64,000 bases of DNA from Sphingobacterium sp. CZ-UAM (GCF_002000245.1 NZ_MTCM01000001.1:434001-498000), one strand, 5' to 3'. Counted from the first letter of the stretch, positions 54,198 to 63,846 are shown. Notes: a model not told the origin generated them from the letters alone. Numbers and translations are program-made.

Positions 54198-57100
54198 TTA
54201 AAAGGATACCTTGAGATTTAAACCATAACTGCGGGTCGTTGGAAGGGCAAAGCTATCGTATCCCTGGCCGCCGACACCGGTTGTTGTATTGAGTTCAGGG
54301 TCGTAAGGGGCATCGTTGCGAAAGAAAAATAAGTTTCTTCCGGTCAATGATATGGAGGCCTGTTTAATGCCCTGCCATTTGATAGGGAGTTTATAGCTGA
54401 ATGCAATCTCACGCATCCGGATATTGGTGGCACTGTATAGTTGGCCTTCGATGATACCGTCACGGTTGCCAATGGCACTATAGTAGGCCTGTGCTGGAAG
54501 TAGACCTTGCCAAGGTGTGCCGTCCATTTTAACAGCTGCAATGTCAACTCCACCGCGATCCCTTGCGGCCGCACTTTCTTCACTCACACCAAAGGAATTG
54601 AGGTAACCGTCTGTGATACTGATTACTTTTCCGCCGAACCTGCCGTCTATGGTAAAGCTCAGGCCAAAATCTTTGTAATTCACATTATTGGTCCATCCGA
54701 CGATGGCTTTAGGCGTATTGTTGCCGATATAACCTGCAGGAGCGATCTGTGGCCGGCCATTGTCGTCGACGATAATTGTTCCGTTCGGATCACGCTTAAA
54801 CATAGGCGCCCAGAAATCGCCAAAGGAACCACCAAGGCGAAGGACATTGAAATTTCCGCCCAATGGGTACGTATTTCCGAGATTGGGAGCTAATTTTAGT
54901 ATCTTATTGCGGTTGGCAGTAAAATTAAATCCTGTGTTCCAGCTAAACTGCTCTTTTTTGATTGCCGTCACACCCAAAGCTGCTTCGATACCTTTATTTT
55001 CAACATCTCCTGCATTCAAAAATACGGTCGTGTTAACTACGCCCACAGGTCCCTGATACTCAAAATATTGATCTTTTGTGTTGGTTCTGTAAAGCGCGAT
55101 ATCCAGATTGATGCGGTCTTTCCAAAAGCGGCCTTCGTACCCTAATTCGATACTTTTGCTAATTTCTGGTTTCAATGGTATACCCATATAAGGGCCTGAT
55201 ACATTTGGGCTCAGAATGCCCGTATTTAAAGTGTTTACAGGTATTGTACTATAAGCGGCAACATCGTTCCCCACCTGTGCAAAAGATAGACGGAGCTTAC
55301 TGTAGGTAATGGCGCTTGGCAATTTGAATAATTCACTCAGCACTGTTGACACACCTGCCGACCAGTAAAAATAACCTTTGTGTTCTTTGGGGGTATTCGC
55401 TAGCGTAGAAGCCCAGTCGTTTCGGGCCGTTAAATCCAGGTAAACCTTTTCGCGGTAGCCCAGGTTGGCCGAGGCAAATAAAGACTGGATCTGCCTACGT
55501 GAAATGGTTTCAGTCGCAGACTGCATTGGAGCGTCACGGTAGATATTGCTCAACAGAAACTTATTGGCTAAGGCGAGCCTGGCCAGATCCAAAACAGTTC
55601 CATTTGAGCGTAAATCATTGATTGAGGTACCTGCTGTAAAATTTAAATCAAGCTGTTCCGCCCATTGTTTATTACCGGTTAATAATAGATCACCATATAA
55701 GGCCGTGCTTTCGCTGCGGTCGATATTATAACGGCCATTGTCGCCCAGTTTGCCGTCGATCGGCAGGCCCGACAATACACCCTGTGTTCCGGCATAGATG
55801 CGGCGTTCCCAGTGATCCCAGCGTTTGTTCAGGGTTCCGCGGGCACTTACGGACAGCCAGTCCGTTAGGGTATAGCGGAATTGTGCCTGTCCGATAATAT
55901 TATCCCTTTTTTGATCTGTAGGAATGCGGTTGAGCACCCAGTACGGATTTTGCTGATGATGCGTTCCGGTGAGTTTAGCGTCAGCATTGATATTCCACCA
56001 ATCCTGTAAGTAGAAGTTGCGGCTTTCGGAGAAATATTCGAAATTTTTGTACTTCTCAAAATCCTGCCCCCGTGGAAACAGGTATAAGCCCGCTATTGGA
56101 CTGAAGTACAGCCCTGAGGAAGGGCGATTATGAATATTCTGACGCGAATACATCAAGCTTCCGTCAAACAAGAGCTTATTGTCAAAGAAATTCATCGAAT
56201 TTCGAAAGGTTGCGCTATGCTGTTTAAAGGTGTTGGTTGGCAGTATCCCCTTGTTGCTGGTGTTGGCATAGGAGAAATAATTCTGTATGCGATTGGTTCC
56301 ACCGCTCAGCGCCAGGGTATTGATAAAGGTTGTACCAGTATTGTAGAAATCTTTTACAGGATCAGCAAAATTACCTTTTTCACCCCAACTTTCCTCGCTG
56401 GAAGGGGTGGTCTGTCCATAGCGGTATTGCAATTTGGGCAGGTAAAATGCTTTGTCAGCCGTGAATCCACTGGAGAGGTCAATTTTCAGATTTCCTTCGG
56501 CACCCTTTTTTGTGGTGATCATAATGGCACCATTAGCCCCTTGGCTACCGTACAATGCCGATGCAGACGCACCCTTCAATACGTTGATGGCGGCGATGTC
56601 ATCCGCATTTAAGGTGCTCAGGATATCCCCACGGTCGGTACCTCCGCCAAAGGCGCCTGAGTTGCCACTACCGTCTGTATTTGTGATTGGGAGACCGTCA
56701 ATAACATACAAAGGCTGGTTGTTGCGGTTTGATTTAAATCCGCGTAGCACAATGTTTACGGATCCGCCCATACCCGATGAACTGCGATTGATCTGCACAC
56801 CCGAGACTTTACCGGTCAGGTTGTTCATGGGATTGACATCTTTCACCTTGGTCAGTTCGTCACCTTTTACGACCTGCGTCGAGTAGGTCAGGCTCTTGGC
56901 TTTACGCTGAATACCCAGCGCAGTGACCACGACAGTCTCTAGGGCAGACGATTTGCTTGTCATTTTGATGGTGATGTCGCTTTCTTGTGCCGTTACGGTA
57001 CGTCTTGCATCTTCATAACCCACCAGTGTAACCAGTAGTTTGACTGCGCCCTGCGGTACATTTAATGTAAATTTCCCCTGATCGTCGGTGGAGGTTCCGA

Positions 57101-57248
57101 TGGAGGTAGATTCTAGCCGGATCGTTGCACCTCCCAAGGGGGCATTGGTGGCGAGGTCCACAAGGCTTCCTTTTAGCATGCGTTGTTGACCATGGGCCAG
57201 TGGGACGATCACTAGCCATAGAAGTAAAAAAGACAGAATTTTACTCAT
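54198..57248 (-). CDS. SusC/RagA-family TonB-dependent outer-membrane transporter (second locus)
   Basis: 1016 aa from the ATG at 57248 (MSKILSFLLLWLVIVPLAHG signal peptide). A carboxypeptidase-like domain (about 25-105) and a TonB box region (LETVVVTALGIQRK) precede the plug (IAAINVLKGASASALYGSQGANG) and the barrel ending LNLKVSF. Unlike the first SusC, it has no STN domain, so it does not signal to a FecR/FecI pair. It forms a two-gene operon with the SusD downstream. The ligand is unknown. Confidence 0.92.
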   Translation of the reverse strand: MSKILSFLLLWLVIVPLAHGQQRMLKGSLVDLATNAPLGGATIRLESTSIGTSTDDQGKFTLNVPQGAVKLLVTLVGYEDARRTVTAQESDITIKMTSKSSALETVVVTALGIQRKAKSLTYSTQVVKGDELTKVKDVNPMNNLTGKVSGVQINRSSSGMGGSVNIVLRGFKSNRNNQPLYVIDGLPITNTDGSGNSGAFGGGTDRGDILSTLNADDIAAINVLKGASASALYGSQGANGAIMITTKKGAEGNLKIDLSSGFTADKAFYLPKLQYRYGQTTPSSEESWGEKGNFADPVKDFYNTGTTFINTLALSGGTNRIQNYFSYANTSNKGILPTNTFKQHSATFRNSMNFFDNKLLFDGSLMYSRQNIHNRPSSGLYFSPIAGLYLFPRGQDFEKYKNFEYFSESRNFYLQDWWNINADAKLTGTHHQQNPYWVLNRIPTDQKRDNIIGQAQFRYTLTDWLSVSARGTLNKRWDHWERRIYAGTQGVLSGLPIDGKLGDNGRYNIDRSESTALYGDLLLTGNKQWAEQLDLNFTAGTSINDLRSNGTVLDLARLALANKFLLSNIYRDAPMQSATETISRRQIQSLFASANLGYREKVYLDLTARNDWASTLANTPKEHKGYFYWSAGVSTVLSELFKLPSAITYSKLRLSFAQVGNDVAAYSTIPVNTLNTGILSPNVSGPYMGIPLKPEISKSIELGYEGRFWKDRINLDIALYRTNTKDQYFEYQGPVGVVNTTVFLNAGDVENKGIEAALGVTAIKKEQFSWNTGFNFTANRNKILKLAPNLGNTYPLGGNFNVLRLGGSFGDFWAPMFKRDPNGTIIVDDNGRPQIAPAGYIGNNTPKAIVGWTNNVNYKDFGLSFTIDGRFGGKVISITDGYLNSFGVSEESAAARDRGGVDIAAVKMDGTPWQGLLPAQAYYSAIGNRDGIIEGQLYSATNIRMREIAFSYKLPIKWQGIKQASISLTGRNLFFFRNDAPYDPELNTTTGVGGQGYDSFALPTTRSYGLNLKVSF

Positions 57249-57254
57249 AATCAT

Positions 57255-57826
57255 GTAATTAAAAATTGGTTAAAAATAATGTTTGACCCAAGTAGATGAA
57301 GATCCAAACGCCGACAAGCCGAATCAACTTTAGCATTGTTTATATAAATGTAAAGGAAAAGTTACGAAATAAAAAGACTTTTTTTTAAAATTTTTATAGG
57401 AATGTAATTGTCTGATAATTAGTTGTATATGTGGTTTTGAAATAAGTGGTTACTATCGAATGAGCTGGCAAGGGAGTAAGGAGAGCCTATATTTGCGTGA
57501 AATTGGCTCCATCCGACGGTACTCTGGGAACAAGGAGTGTGCTTACGTATCTCAGTCGATATACCAAAGCGTCTTTTGTGACGTTACATTCGATTTTTAG
57601 CTATAGATTTAAGTAATAGCTTTATCGATATCCTGATGTCATACAATCAGGAAAATTTTCAGGAAAAGCTCCAAGAACTTTTGTGACAACTTCCATTCTG
57701 AGAAAAAAGGAATTACATCAGTTCCATTTTAAAGAATAATATAACCTTCACCAATACTAGGTTGAAAAACGTTTAAATTATTTAACATAGCTAAAACTAA
57801 AAACCGCTAGCTGTTGTCCTATTATT
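57255..57826. other. Intergenic region upstream of the second SusC
   Basis: 572 bases carrying the SusC promoter on the minus strand; I see no gene in it. The TPP riboswitch begins at its end on the other strand. Confidence 0.4.
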
Positions 57827-57914
57827 GGAAGCATTTAGGGGTGGTTTGAAAAAACCTGAGAATATACCCATAGCACCTGATCCAGATAATGCTGGCGAAG
57901 GAATAAATGTTTCC
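57827..57914 (+). promoter_or_regulatory. TPP (thiamine pyrophosphate) riboswitch
   Basis: The aptamer is complete. P1 is an 11-bp helix, GGAAGCATTTA (57827-57837) with TAAATGTTTCC (57904-57914), one G-U pair. The conserved core follows: AGGGGTGG, CCTGAGAA, TACCC, then ACCTGATCC and the P4/P5 region CAGATAATGCTGGCGAAGGAA. These match the THI-box consensus (CUGAGA and the ACCUGAU..GAUAAU..GCGAAGGGAA blocks). TPP binding normally turns off thiamine biosynthesis or transport genes. None is downstream here; the next plus-strand gene is a Crp/Fnr regulator. Confidence 0.92.
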
Positions 57915-57916
57915 TG

Positions 57917-57947
57917 GGGCTTTGGTTAAGACCAAGGCCCTTTTTTT
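57917..57947 (+). terminator. Riboswitch-associated intrinsic terminator
   Basis: GGGCTTTGGT (57917-57926) pairs with ACCAAGGCCC (57931-57940, one G-U), followed by seven T. It begins three bases after the TPP aptamer, forming an aptamer-terminator unit. Confidence 0.88.
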
Positions 57948-57956
57948 ATCGTTTCA

Positions 57957-58061
57957 TTACCAACGTTTAAGCAAACCTAATGTTTCAATAAATGCATAAC
58001 GATGGCTTTCCGGTAAGAAGGTCGTTGCGGTATAATTTTTAATGATCGGTGTGGATTTCAT
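57957..58061 (-). CDS. Possible small protein downstream of the riboswitch, antisense
   Basis: A 34-codon frame (MKSTPIIKNYTATTFLPESH then RYAFIETLGLLKRW) lies on the minus strand between the riboswitch terminator and the Crp/Fnr gene. Its composition is protein-like, but the length is small and I recognise no family. It may be a real small protein or a gene remnant. Confidence 0.3.
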   Translation of the reverse strand: MKSTPIIKNYTATTFLPESHRYAFIETLGLLKRW

Positions 58062-58159
58062 TGCCTGTCTATTCCCAAATTAAGAAATATATGTACATTT
58101 AAACGTGAAAATAAGGCTAGACAGTCAAAATGAAATTAAAAGAACGGAAAGATAGTCCA

Positions 58160-58747
58160 ATGACTGACACACTCAAAAAATACCTGTCCATGACCGGAGC
58201 ACTTTCAGAAGAGGAGATCCACTTTTCTGCGGATTTCTTCAAACCTATCAGCTTGAAGAAAGGTGATTTTTTTATTAAAGAGGGTGATACCTGCCGTTAT
58301 ATTGGATTTATTGTCCGAGGTGCTGTAAAGGCATATGCTATTGACAAAGAAGGAATAGAAAATATAACCTGCTTCAAGTTTGAAAATGAATTTGCCACCT
58401 CATTTTCGGAATTTGTGGCGCAGGAAAAATCCAGAAGGAGTATCAGGGTGATCGAAGATAGCATCATCTATGGGATAAGCCATCCCGACTATCTGCATCT
58501 GCTTGGTCAGGTTACCGCCTGGAACAATATTATAAAATCGGTGATAGCGCGGGAGTATAGCCAAAAGGAGCTTTACCTGCTGAATTACAACAATCGGTCG
58601 GCTTTGGATAAATACCGTCATGTTTTGATGAACGAACCGATGCTCATCCGGCGCGTAGCCACACAAGATCTAGCATCGTACCTAGGTATTACGCAACGTT
58701 CGCTTACCCGGGCCAAGGGGCAATTGCACCGATCCAAGGAATTATAG
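58160..58747 (+). CDS. Crp/Fnr-family regulator with cyclic-nucleotide-binding fold
   Basis: 195 aa from the ATG at 58160, which has GGAAAG upstream; the ATG at 58130 is an alternative. The sensor barrel reads LKKGDFFIKEGDTCRYIGFIVRGAVKAYAID, as in the cNMP fold. The HTH is VATQDLASYLGITQRSLTRAKGQL. No Cys cluster for an iron-sulfur centre is present. It is followed after 53 bases by a metallo-beta-lactamase-fold gene. It lies 212 bases behind the TPP riboswitch terminator and could only be its target by read-through. Confidence 0.9.
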   Translation: MTDTLKKYLSMTGALSEEEIHFSADFFKPISLKKGDFFIKEGDTCRYIGFIVRGAVKAYAIDKEGIENITCFKFENEFATSFSEFVAQEKSRRSIRVIEDSIIYGISHPDYLHLLGQVTAWNNIIKSVIAREYSQKELYLLNYNNRSALDKYRHVLMNEPMLIRRVATQDLASYLGITQRSLTRAKGQLHRSKEL

Positions 58748-58800
58748 GACAAATGTCCTTATGCCGTTCGGATTAGCGATGTAGATTTGCACAAAAAAAT

Positions 58801-59481
58801 ATGTTACGTCACATTGCTCCCGAGGTGGTTCAGATTTCACTGATGCCTCGAAACGGTATCAACTGCTATATTATCGAAGGTGTATTGGTCGACTCGGGAA
58901 TACGGAGTTCGTATGCCACTGTCAAGAAAGCCCTGGAGGAACTACCCGTTTATCAACATATCCTGACGCACGCACATGCAGATCACCAGGGCTGTAGCGA
59001 TCAACTATGTGATGAATTCGCGATACCCTTGCTCTGCCATCCCAACGAAGTGCTCAGGGCCGAAACGGGTATGGTTACCAAAGCCTATCCAAGACCGCAA
59101 CATTGGATAGCAAAGCTTCAACAAAAGTATTGGGCAGGTCAGGGACATAAAGTCCAACGGACAATTGTTGAAAACGACATGATCGGAAACTTTCGGGTCA
59201 TTGAGACACCCGGACATTCGGCAGGTCATATCTCTTTATTCCGAGAGCGGGATGGTGTACTCATCATCGGAGATGCGGCGGTCAATATGAACCTGCTCAC
59301 GACGGCAGCCGGACTACGGCTGCCGCCAGGTCTATTCACCACGGATCAGCAACGCAATATCCAATCGCTAAAGAAGCTGGCCAAACTGAAACCTGCCATA
59401 ATCTGTTTCGGCCATGGACCGGTCATGATCAATAAAAGCGGGACGTTTGAGCAATTTGTGGCTAAATGCAGCGAGCTTTAA
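58801..59481 (+). CDS. Metallo-beta-lactamase-fold hydrolase
   Basis: 226 aa, no signal peptide. The dinuclear metal site appears as THAHADHQG (His57, His59, Asp61, His62), the His in ETPGHSAGH, an Asp in IIGDAAV, and a His in CFGHGPV. This matches glyoxalase-II-like and lactonase-like members. It follows the Crp/Fnr gene closely, a common pairing, so the two are likely one operon. The substrate cannot be named. Confidence 0.9.
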   Translation: MLRHIAPEVVQISLMPRNGINCYIIEGVLVDSGIRSSYATVKKALEELPVYQHILTHAHADHQGCSDQLCDEFAIPLLCHPNEVLRAETGMVTKAYPRPQHWIAKLQQKYWAGQGHKVQRTIVENDMIGNFRVIETPGHSAGHISLFRERDGVLIIGDAAVNMNLLTTAAGLRLPPGLFTTDQQRNIQSLKKLAKLKPAIICFGHGPVMINKSGTFEQFVAKCSEL

Positions 59482-59549
59482 TACCAGTGGAGGAACATTC
59501 TTCTTCCAGAACAGCTTTACGCTGGATGACCATACCTTGATGGCTTTTC

Positions 59550-60503
59550 TCATCTCTTTGCCTGAGTGGCTGTTTTGATTTCATCTAACTTGATTTTGTA
59601 GTCGTGATAAAACGGAACGAAACTATTCGTTAACGTTTCATTTAGGAACTCAAGTTCGCCGTCAAAATAGTTAAAGATTTGAGGGATATAATTGGGGTTG
59701 TCAACGATAAAGCGATCTGTATTTTTTAAAAATTCATTTTCTAATTCAATTTCAATATTGATATTGACAATATTTTTGAGTTGATAAAGCCCCAAAAGAA
59801 ATATTGGAACGGATTTATTCAAATTAGCATCTCGGTACCAGCCCGAGGATAGCCATTGGCATCTATTATACAACTGTTCCATTTCCGCAAAGTTAGTTTT
59901 GCATAGCTTGTCATCTTCTGTCGTCAATCCGTATAGATATTGTAAGAGAGCCCTATCAAATTTTGATGAAACTTCACCAATAAATTTTGAATATTGTTCG
60001 AGGGTCAGCGTTTTTAAATCGGGATTGGTCAAAATTGTTCTGAGTAAGTTCCCGCTCAATAGAAGCGTTGTATCATAAAATACATTCGTATTAAAGCCTA
60101 AAGACTTGGGATATTCTATATCCCGCAGTGCAATATCATTATTGATTAGACTTTCGACTACGTTCCAGTCATTAGCTCCGGGAATATACGCCCTTTGGAG
60201 AGACCTTAACCGCGAATAAGTAAATACGCCATTTAACAAATGACTATAATCGTTTTGAACGATAGCATGATAAATTGACACATTTAATATCGCCAGTATT
60301 GCATCATTGTTAAGGTTCATAAAAAACAATTCTTCGATGGACAGTTTATGATACTGTCTTCCCCAGGCATTAGAATTAAACAAATCTCGATAACCATTCC
60401 CTGATGCAATCCGAACTCGATTTAATGATTTTTTTAACGATTGCTGTATCTCATCAAAATTTTGATAGATCGCATTACTAAAATTCTTTTCAATCTTTTT
60501 CAT
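59550..60503 (-). CDS. Hypothetical helical cytosolic protein
   Basis: 317 aa, helix-rich, without signal or membrane helices. Segments include YSHLLNGVFTYSRLRSLQRAYIPGANDWNVVESLINNDI and FDRALLQYLYGLTTEDDKLCKTNFAEMEQLYNRCQW. The helical repeat character and isolated position between AT-rich gaps are reminiscent of immunity-type proteins, but I see no toxin gene next to it and cannot assign a family. Confidence 0.65.
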   Translation of the reverse strand: MKKIEKNFSNAIYQNFDEIQQSLKKSLNRVRIASGNGYRDLFNSNAWGRQYHKLSIEELFFMNLNNDAILAILNVSIYHAIVQNDYSHLLNGVFTYSRLRSLQRAYIPGANDWNVVESLINNDIALRDIEYPKSLGFNTNVFYDTTLLLSGNLLRTILTNPDLKTLTLEQYSKFIGEVSSKFDRALLQYLYGLTTEDDKLCKTNFAEMEQLYNRCQWLSSGWYRDANLNKSVPIFLLGLYQLKNIVNINIEIELENEFLKNTDRFIVDNPNYIPQIFNYFDGELEFLNETLTNSFVPFYHDYKIKLDEIKTATQAKR

Positions 60504-61123
60504 TGGTCAAATTATCTATAGATGTTTCGACGTTTCACTCAAATGTTCCATTTCACTTCTTTTATTATCCAGTTCCAATGAAATAGCAACGATACATCAT
60601 TAGAACTGATCGAAAGTATAGGACCTCAATTAAATATATACGATAATTCTGGGATATTCTGACACGATTTATTATTCGCCCTTGATGGCTTTATATTTGT
60701 CTACCCGACAGGGGATGACGTACGGCACCAATACCCGAATTCGCAAGTCTTCATTTTTAACCCAGCTTTAAAGACCAAGGCATCACATTCAATTTATACA
60801 GTCGGGCAGAACTATGCAAAACGGTTATACTAGTAATAATGTTTATTTTAAAAGATAAATAAAAGATGTATAGTTGGTTGCGATGAGAGATTCAAATCAA
60901 ATTGTATATTAACCTACCGCCAAGTAATATGTTTGAATTTTCCATGTAGACTGATTTCTAAATAGCGGCACTGAGCATGCAAAATCTAGGCATTATATTA
61001 ATTAATCAGGGGTATTATCCAAAAGAGCTTATGAAGAAAATATTATTATTAAATACACTGTTGTTTCCATTGATAGGGGCGGCTCAATTACAGACAGTAT
61101 TTTAAAGATCGAATGATTTAAAA
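60504..61123. other. Intergenic region with a signal-peptide-only frame
   Basis: 620 AT-rich bases. At 61031-61105 a plus-strand frame of 24 codons (MKKILLLNTLLFPLIGAAQL then QTVF) looks like a signal peptide followed at once by a stop: probably the stump of a lost secreted-protein gene. No other gene is evident. Confidence 0.4.
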
Positions 61124-61756
61124 CTAGTTACGTTTTTTGACAGATTCATCTATAAGTTTCAATAGATGATCAACAGTTTTAGCTACTTCTTCTTTCCGCA
61201 CCACCAATGTCTTTTTTTCTAGACCAGAAGGAAGCGAAATCCTGCCATTAAACTCAGGAAAAAACAAATTAATTTTTTCCTGATCCATTTTATTGAAATT
61301 AAAAAAAGTCCATTTTTTTGGTTCGCCTTCTTTTAGTGCTAATAAGTTAGCTGAAGTGATTACCATTTTGTCTTTTTCCGGCGTAGACATTACCAATACC
61401 TGGGGAATAAAGCAATAGGCTATGCTATCAATTTTAGAGACATCTATATCAACGTAATTGATCGTGGAATCAATCTTAATTCCGTATTTTATAAGGGAAG
61501 AATAAAGTTCCTTGGTCAGTTTTGTTGCTTGGTCTATTCCGCCCATGCTTTCAATTATTCGGGGTGAAGTTTGGCTTAGAATACCTTCAACGTCACCAGA
61601 TATAGATGCTTTTGTCATGGTCGACAGTGCTTCCCTGAGCTGCGGATCTTTTTGTGCAGAGCTTGTGTTATAAAAGATAGTTAATAGTATAATTAACAAA
61701 AATGTTCTTTTTCGTTGGATGTTTTTAAACTTGACGAACCATTTATTGGTTTGCAT
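61124..61756 (-). CDS. Hypothetical secreted protein
   Basis: 210 aa. A signal peptide is visible (RTFLLIILLTIFYNTSSAQ) after a basic stretch; the true start may be internal. The mature part is helical then beta (LREALSTMTKASISGDVEGILSQTSPRIIESMGG, AYCFIPQVLVMSTPEKDKM, KKWTFFNFNKMDQEKINLFFPEFNG). I recognise no family beyond a general similarity in layout to NTF2-like periplasmic proteins. Confidence 0.65.
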   Translation of the reverse strand: MQTNKWFVKFKNIQRKRTFLLIILLTIFYNTSSAQKDPQLREALSTMTKASISGDVEGILSQTSPRIIESMGGIDQATKLTKELYSSLIKYGIKIDSTINYVDIDVSKIDSIAYCFIPQVLVMSTPEKDKMVITSANLLALKEGEPKKWTFFNFNKMDQEKINLFFPEFNGRISLPSGLEKKTLVVRKEEVAKTVDHLLKLIDESVKKRN

Positions 61757-62036
61757 AATAGAAAGAGATTAATTCCAATGAAATTACAGGTTTTTATTTA
61801 CAAATCAAATCTCCACATACCGCTTACATACACCTTGTTTCGCTATCGTTCCTCGATGCTGTGGGACATTTCTTTGATACCGTGCACTTTCCACAACACT
61901 CAAGAAATATCCCATAAGAGGAGCTGGCATCTACCTGGTCGAAGGCAAGTCACTGTAAATACGGACGTTCTTCTATTGAGATTATATGTTGTGTCAAGAT
62001 GCCTTTAAAGCTCGATTCCAGGAGTGAATAGCACCG

Positions 62037-62594
62037 CTAGTCCAGTACCGCAGTTATGCTTGGATTGATCGCAAATTTTGCATTATCCGTCTCTTCGATA
62101 AAATCTGATAGATCGATATCAAGCATCAGGGCATGCGTCTCATTCGGCATGAGCAGCTTGTCACCGGGGATATTAATGGCAATATATTGTCCTTGTGGCG
62201 TCTCTACCGGATAGGAGGAGCCATTCCTGACTATTTGATTGCCCGTAGCGGATACTTTTAGCATTACTTCCTGTAGGGTGCCGTGGGGGACGTGGCCACC
62301 AGCAATGATGCTGTCCTTTTGTACCTCTAGGATGTTTAATCTTTTATTTGCGTTGATTTTGCCCCCACCTGTAGACGTGCGGGTCCATAGCTGTTGGATC
62401 TCAAGATAGACTGCATCATACTGATCACTGTCACTTTTTACCTTTACGTTTAGGCGCGCCTGCTCGGGAGCAGGGCTATCGTCCTTATGGCAGCTGCCCA
62501 AAAGTATGAGTAGGGCAAGAGTCACCAGATATAGCGGTGCAGACATTCTGCGGGCGATTAACTGTGTATTTTTTATATTGGACATAAAGGTCAT
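62037..62594 (-). CDS. DUF4382-type lipoprotein
   Basis: 185 aa from the ATG at 62594; the frame runs further upstream, but the lipoprotein signal YLVTLALLILLGSC is near the start. The mature part opens ARLNVKVKSDSDQYDAVYLEIQQLWTRT, a pattern of the DUF4382 fold (prealbumin-like beta sandwich), and continues with VPHGTLQEVMLKVS and HALMLDIDLSDFIEE. Function unknown; such proteins sit at the cell surface in Bacteroidota. Confidence 0.78.
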   Translation of the reverse strand: MTFMSNIKNTQLIARRMSAPLYLVTLALLILLGSCHKDDSPAPEQARLNVKVKSDSDQYDAVYLEIQQLWTRTSTGGGKINANKRLNILEVQKDSIIAGGHVPHGTLQEVMLKVSATGNQIVRNGSSYPVETPQGQYIAINIPGDKLLMPNETHALMLDIDLSDFIEETDNAKFAINPSITAVLD

Positions 62595-62923
62595 AATTGT
62601 TTTTTTTAGTTGAACACTAGAGGAGCATCCATCGTTTGCTTTTTTTTTAAAACAGTTTTTTTCTCTACAATTGCAGTCAGAAAAATACAACGAATAATAA
62701 ATCAAGCCCTACGAATCGTGAATGGCTGACTTTAATACCAAGCTTATCCGTATTTTAGCTGTAGGAAAATCAAGGTCAAGTTAAGGATGTTTAGGCAGCA
62801 TTAAAACAAGAAGAAATCGAGGCTCGAGCAAATATAAACAATCGTGGCTGGGAATGATCAAGGTTTTTATACCTATTATTTGTATTTGCTAATTAATTTT
62901 ATTGTTTAATGAAAAGTTAGATG

Positions 62924-62956
62924 AAAGGTCGGGTTTGAAGAGCTCGACCTTTTTTT
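62924..62956. terminator. Hairpin terminator beyond the 62963-63559 gene
   Basis: AAAGGTCG (62924-62931) pairs with CGACCTTT (62945-62952), extended by a G-U pair, with a T-run on the plus strand. It begins six bases past the stop codon of the minus-strand gene. Confidence 0.65.
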
Positions 62957-62962
62957 GTAATG

Positions 62963-63559
62963 TTAAATATAATCTTTGCTGACCTTGAAAATTGAATTGC
63001 CTTCGCTATCGAAAATTACGGTACCGCATTCCTGACAGCTGTCATCGCTAAGTGATTCGCCCATTTTTAACTGCCACACATTCATACTTCCGCAGCTACA
63101 GTAGACTGTATAAAGAACTTCTCCGGTTTGGCTTCCCCAGGGTTTGAAGCGCCAAAACTCATCGCTGGCTTTTTTGATCTGTTTGCTCTTTTCCATGACG
63201 CCTATATAATAGCTATCGTTACTTAAATCAAGTTGCACGATTTCTAAACCCTTGTTTTTAAGCTCATGATTTAATGCTTTCAGAAGAGCGGGGATGAAAT
63301 CTCCGGGCGTCACCGCCTGATCGTTGGCCATCTTATAAGCTGCTGTAAAATCGAATGTAGCTTCTGTTTTAAAAGTAATTGCCCGTTGCTGTAAGAAGCT
63401 GCCTATTTCATTTAAATAGGATTCACCCTTCCAGTCAATTTGTAATAAAAATTGACGGTCCAGTAAATAGTTTAGCGTATCCTCATTACTGAATCCTTCA
63501 GTGGGGAGGTTCTGCTGTTCGCTAACCGATAAAACGTAAGAAAATGCTGCCGTTTTCAT
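62963..63559 (-). CDS. Hypothetical protein with C-terminal zinc-ribbon-like cysteines
   Basis: 198 aa, cytosolic. The C-terminal part holds CSCGS and CQECG, four cysteines arranged like a zinc ribbon. The N-terminal half (ALLKALNHELKNKGLEIVQLDLSNDSYYIGVM) is of unknown fold. No family recognised. Confidence 0.65.
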   Translation of the reverse strand: MKTAAFSYVLSVSEQQNLPTEGFSNEDTLNYLLDRQFLLQIDWKGESYLNEIGSFLQQRAITFKTEATFDFTAAYKMANDQAVTPGDFIPALLKALNHELKNKGLEIVQLDLSNDSYYIGVMEKSKQIKKASDEFWRFKPWGSQTGEVLYTVYCSCGSMNVWQLKMGESLSDDSCQECGTVIFDSEGNSIFKVSKDYI

Positions 63560-63653
63560 TGTTTAAATATAAAATGATCGCATCCAATTTAACTATTTTT
63601 CTGCAGATTCCGTACCGCAGCTATCGAAGCGACAAAGCAGCCAAATTACTTGC

Positions 63654-63821
63654 TTCAACAGGTTAGAGGGAGAAGTTCAAGGAGAAGCTAAGGTAAAAGC
63701 AGAGGTAATCAAAAATCTTTTGTCTTCGAATAAGTTTTCGATTTCGGAAGTTGCCGAACTTGCGAACGTCACTGTAGCGTTTGTAAAGCAGATCGAGGCA
63801 GAGATAACTAAAGGAAAATAA
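63654..63821 (+). pseudogene. 3' remnant of a Rpn/PD-(D/E)XK-type gene
   Basis: The frame LEGEVQGEAKVKAEVIKNLL then SSNKFSISEVAELANVTVAF and VKQIEAEITKGK matches the C-terminal helical tail of Rpn-like (PD-D/E-XK nuclease family) transposase-related proteins. Upstream the protein character vanishes or shifts frame, so only the end of the gene is left. It is followed by the second GGCCGCTT terminator. Confidence 0.5.
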
Positions 63822-63846
63822 TCCATATTACAATATTGGACTTTAC

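Noticed and set aside
57827..57947. TPP riboswitch controlling the adjacent SusC/SusD operon
   Set aside because: The aptamer and terminator are on the plus strand, while SusC is transcribed on the minus strand away from it.
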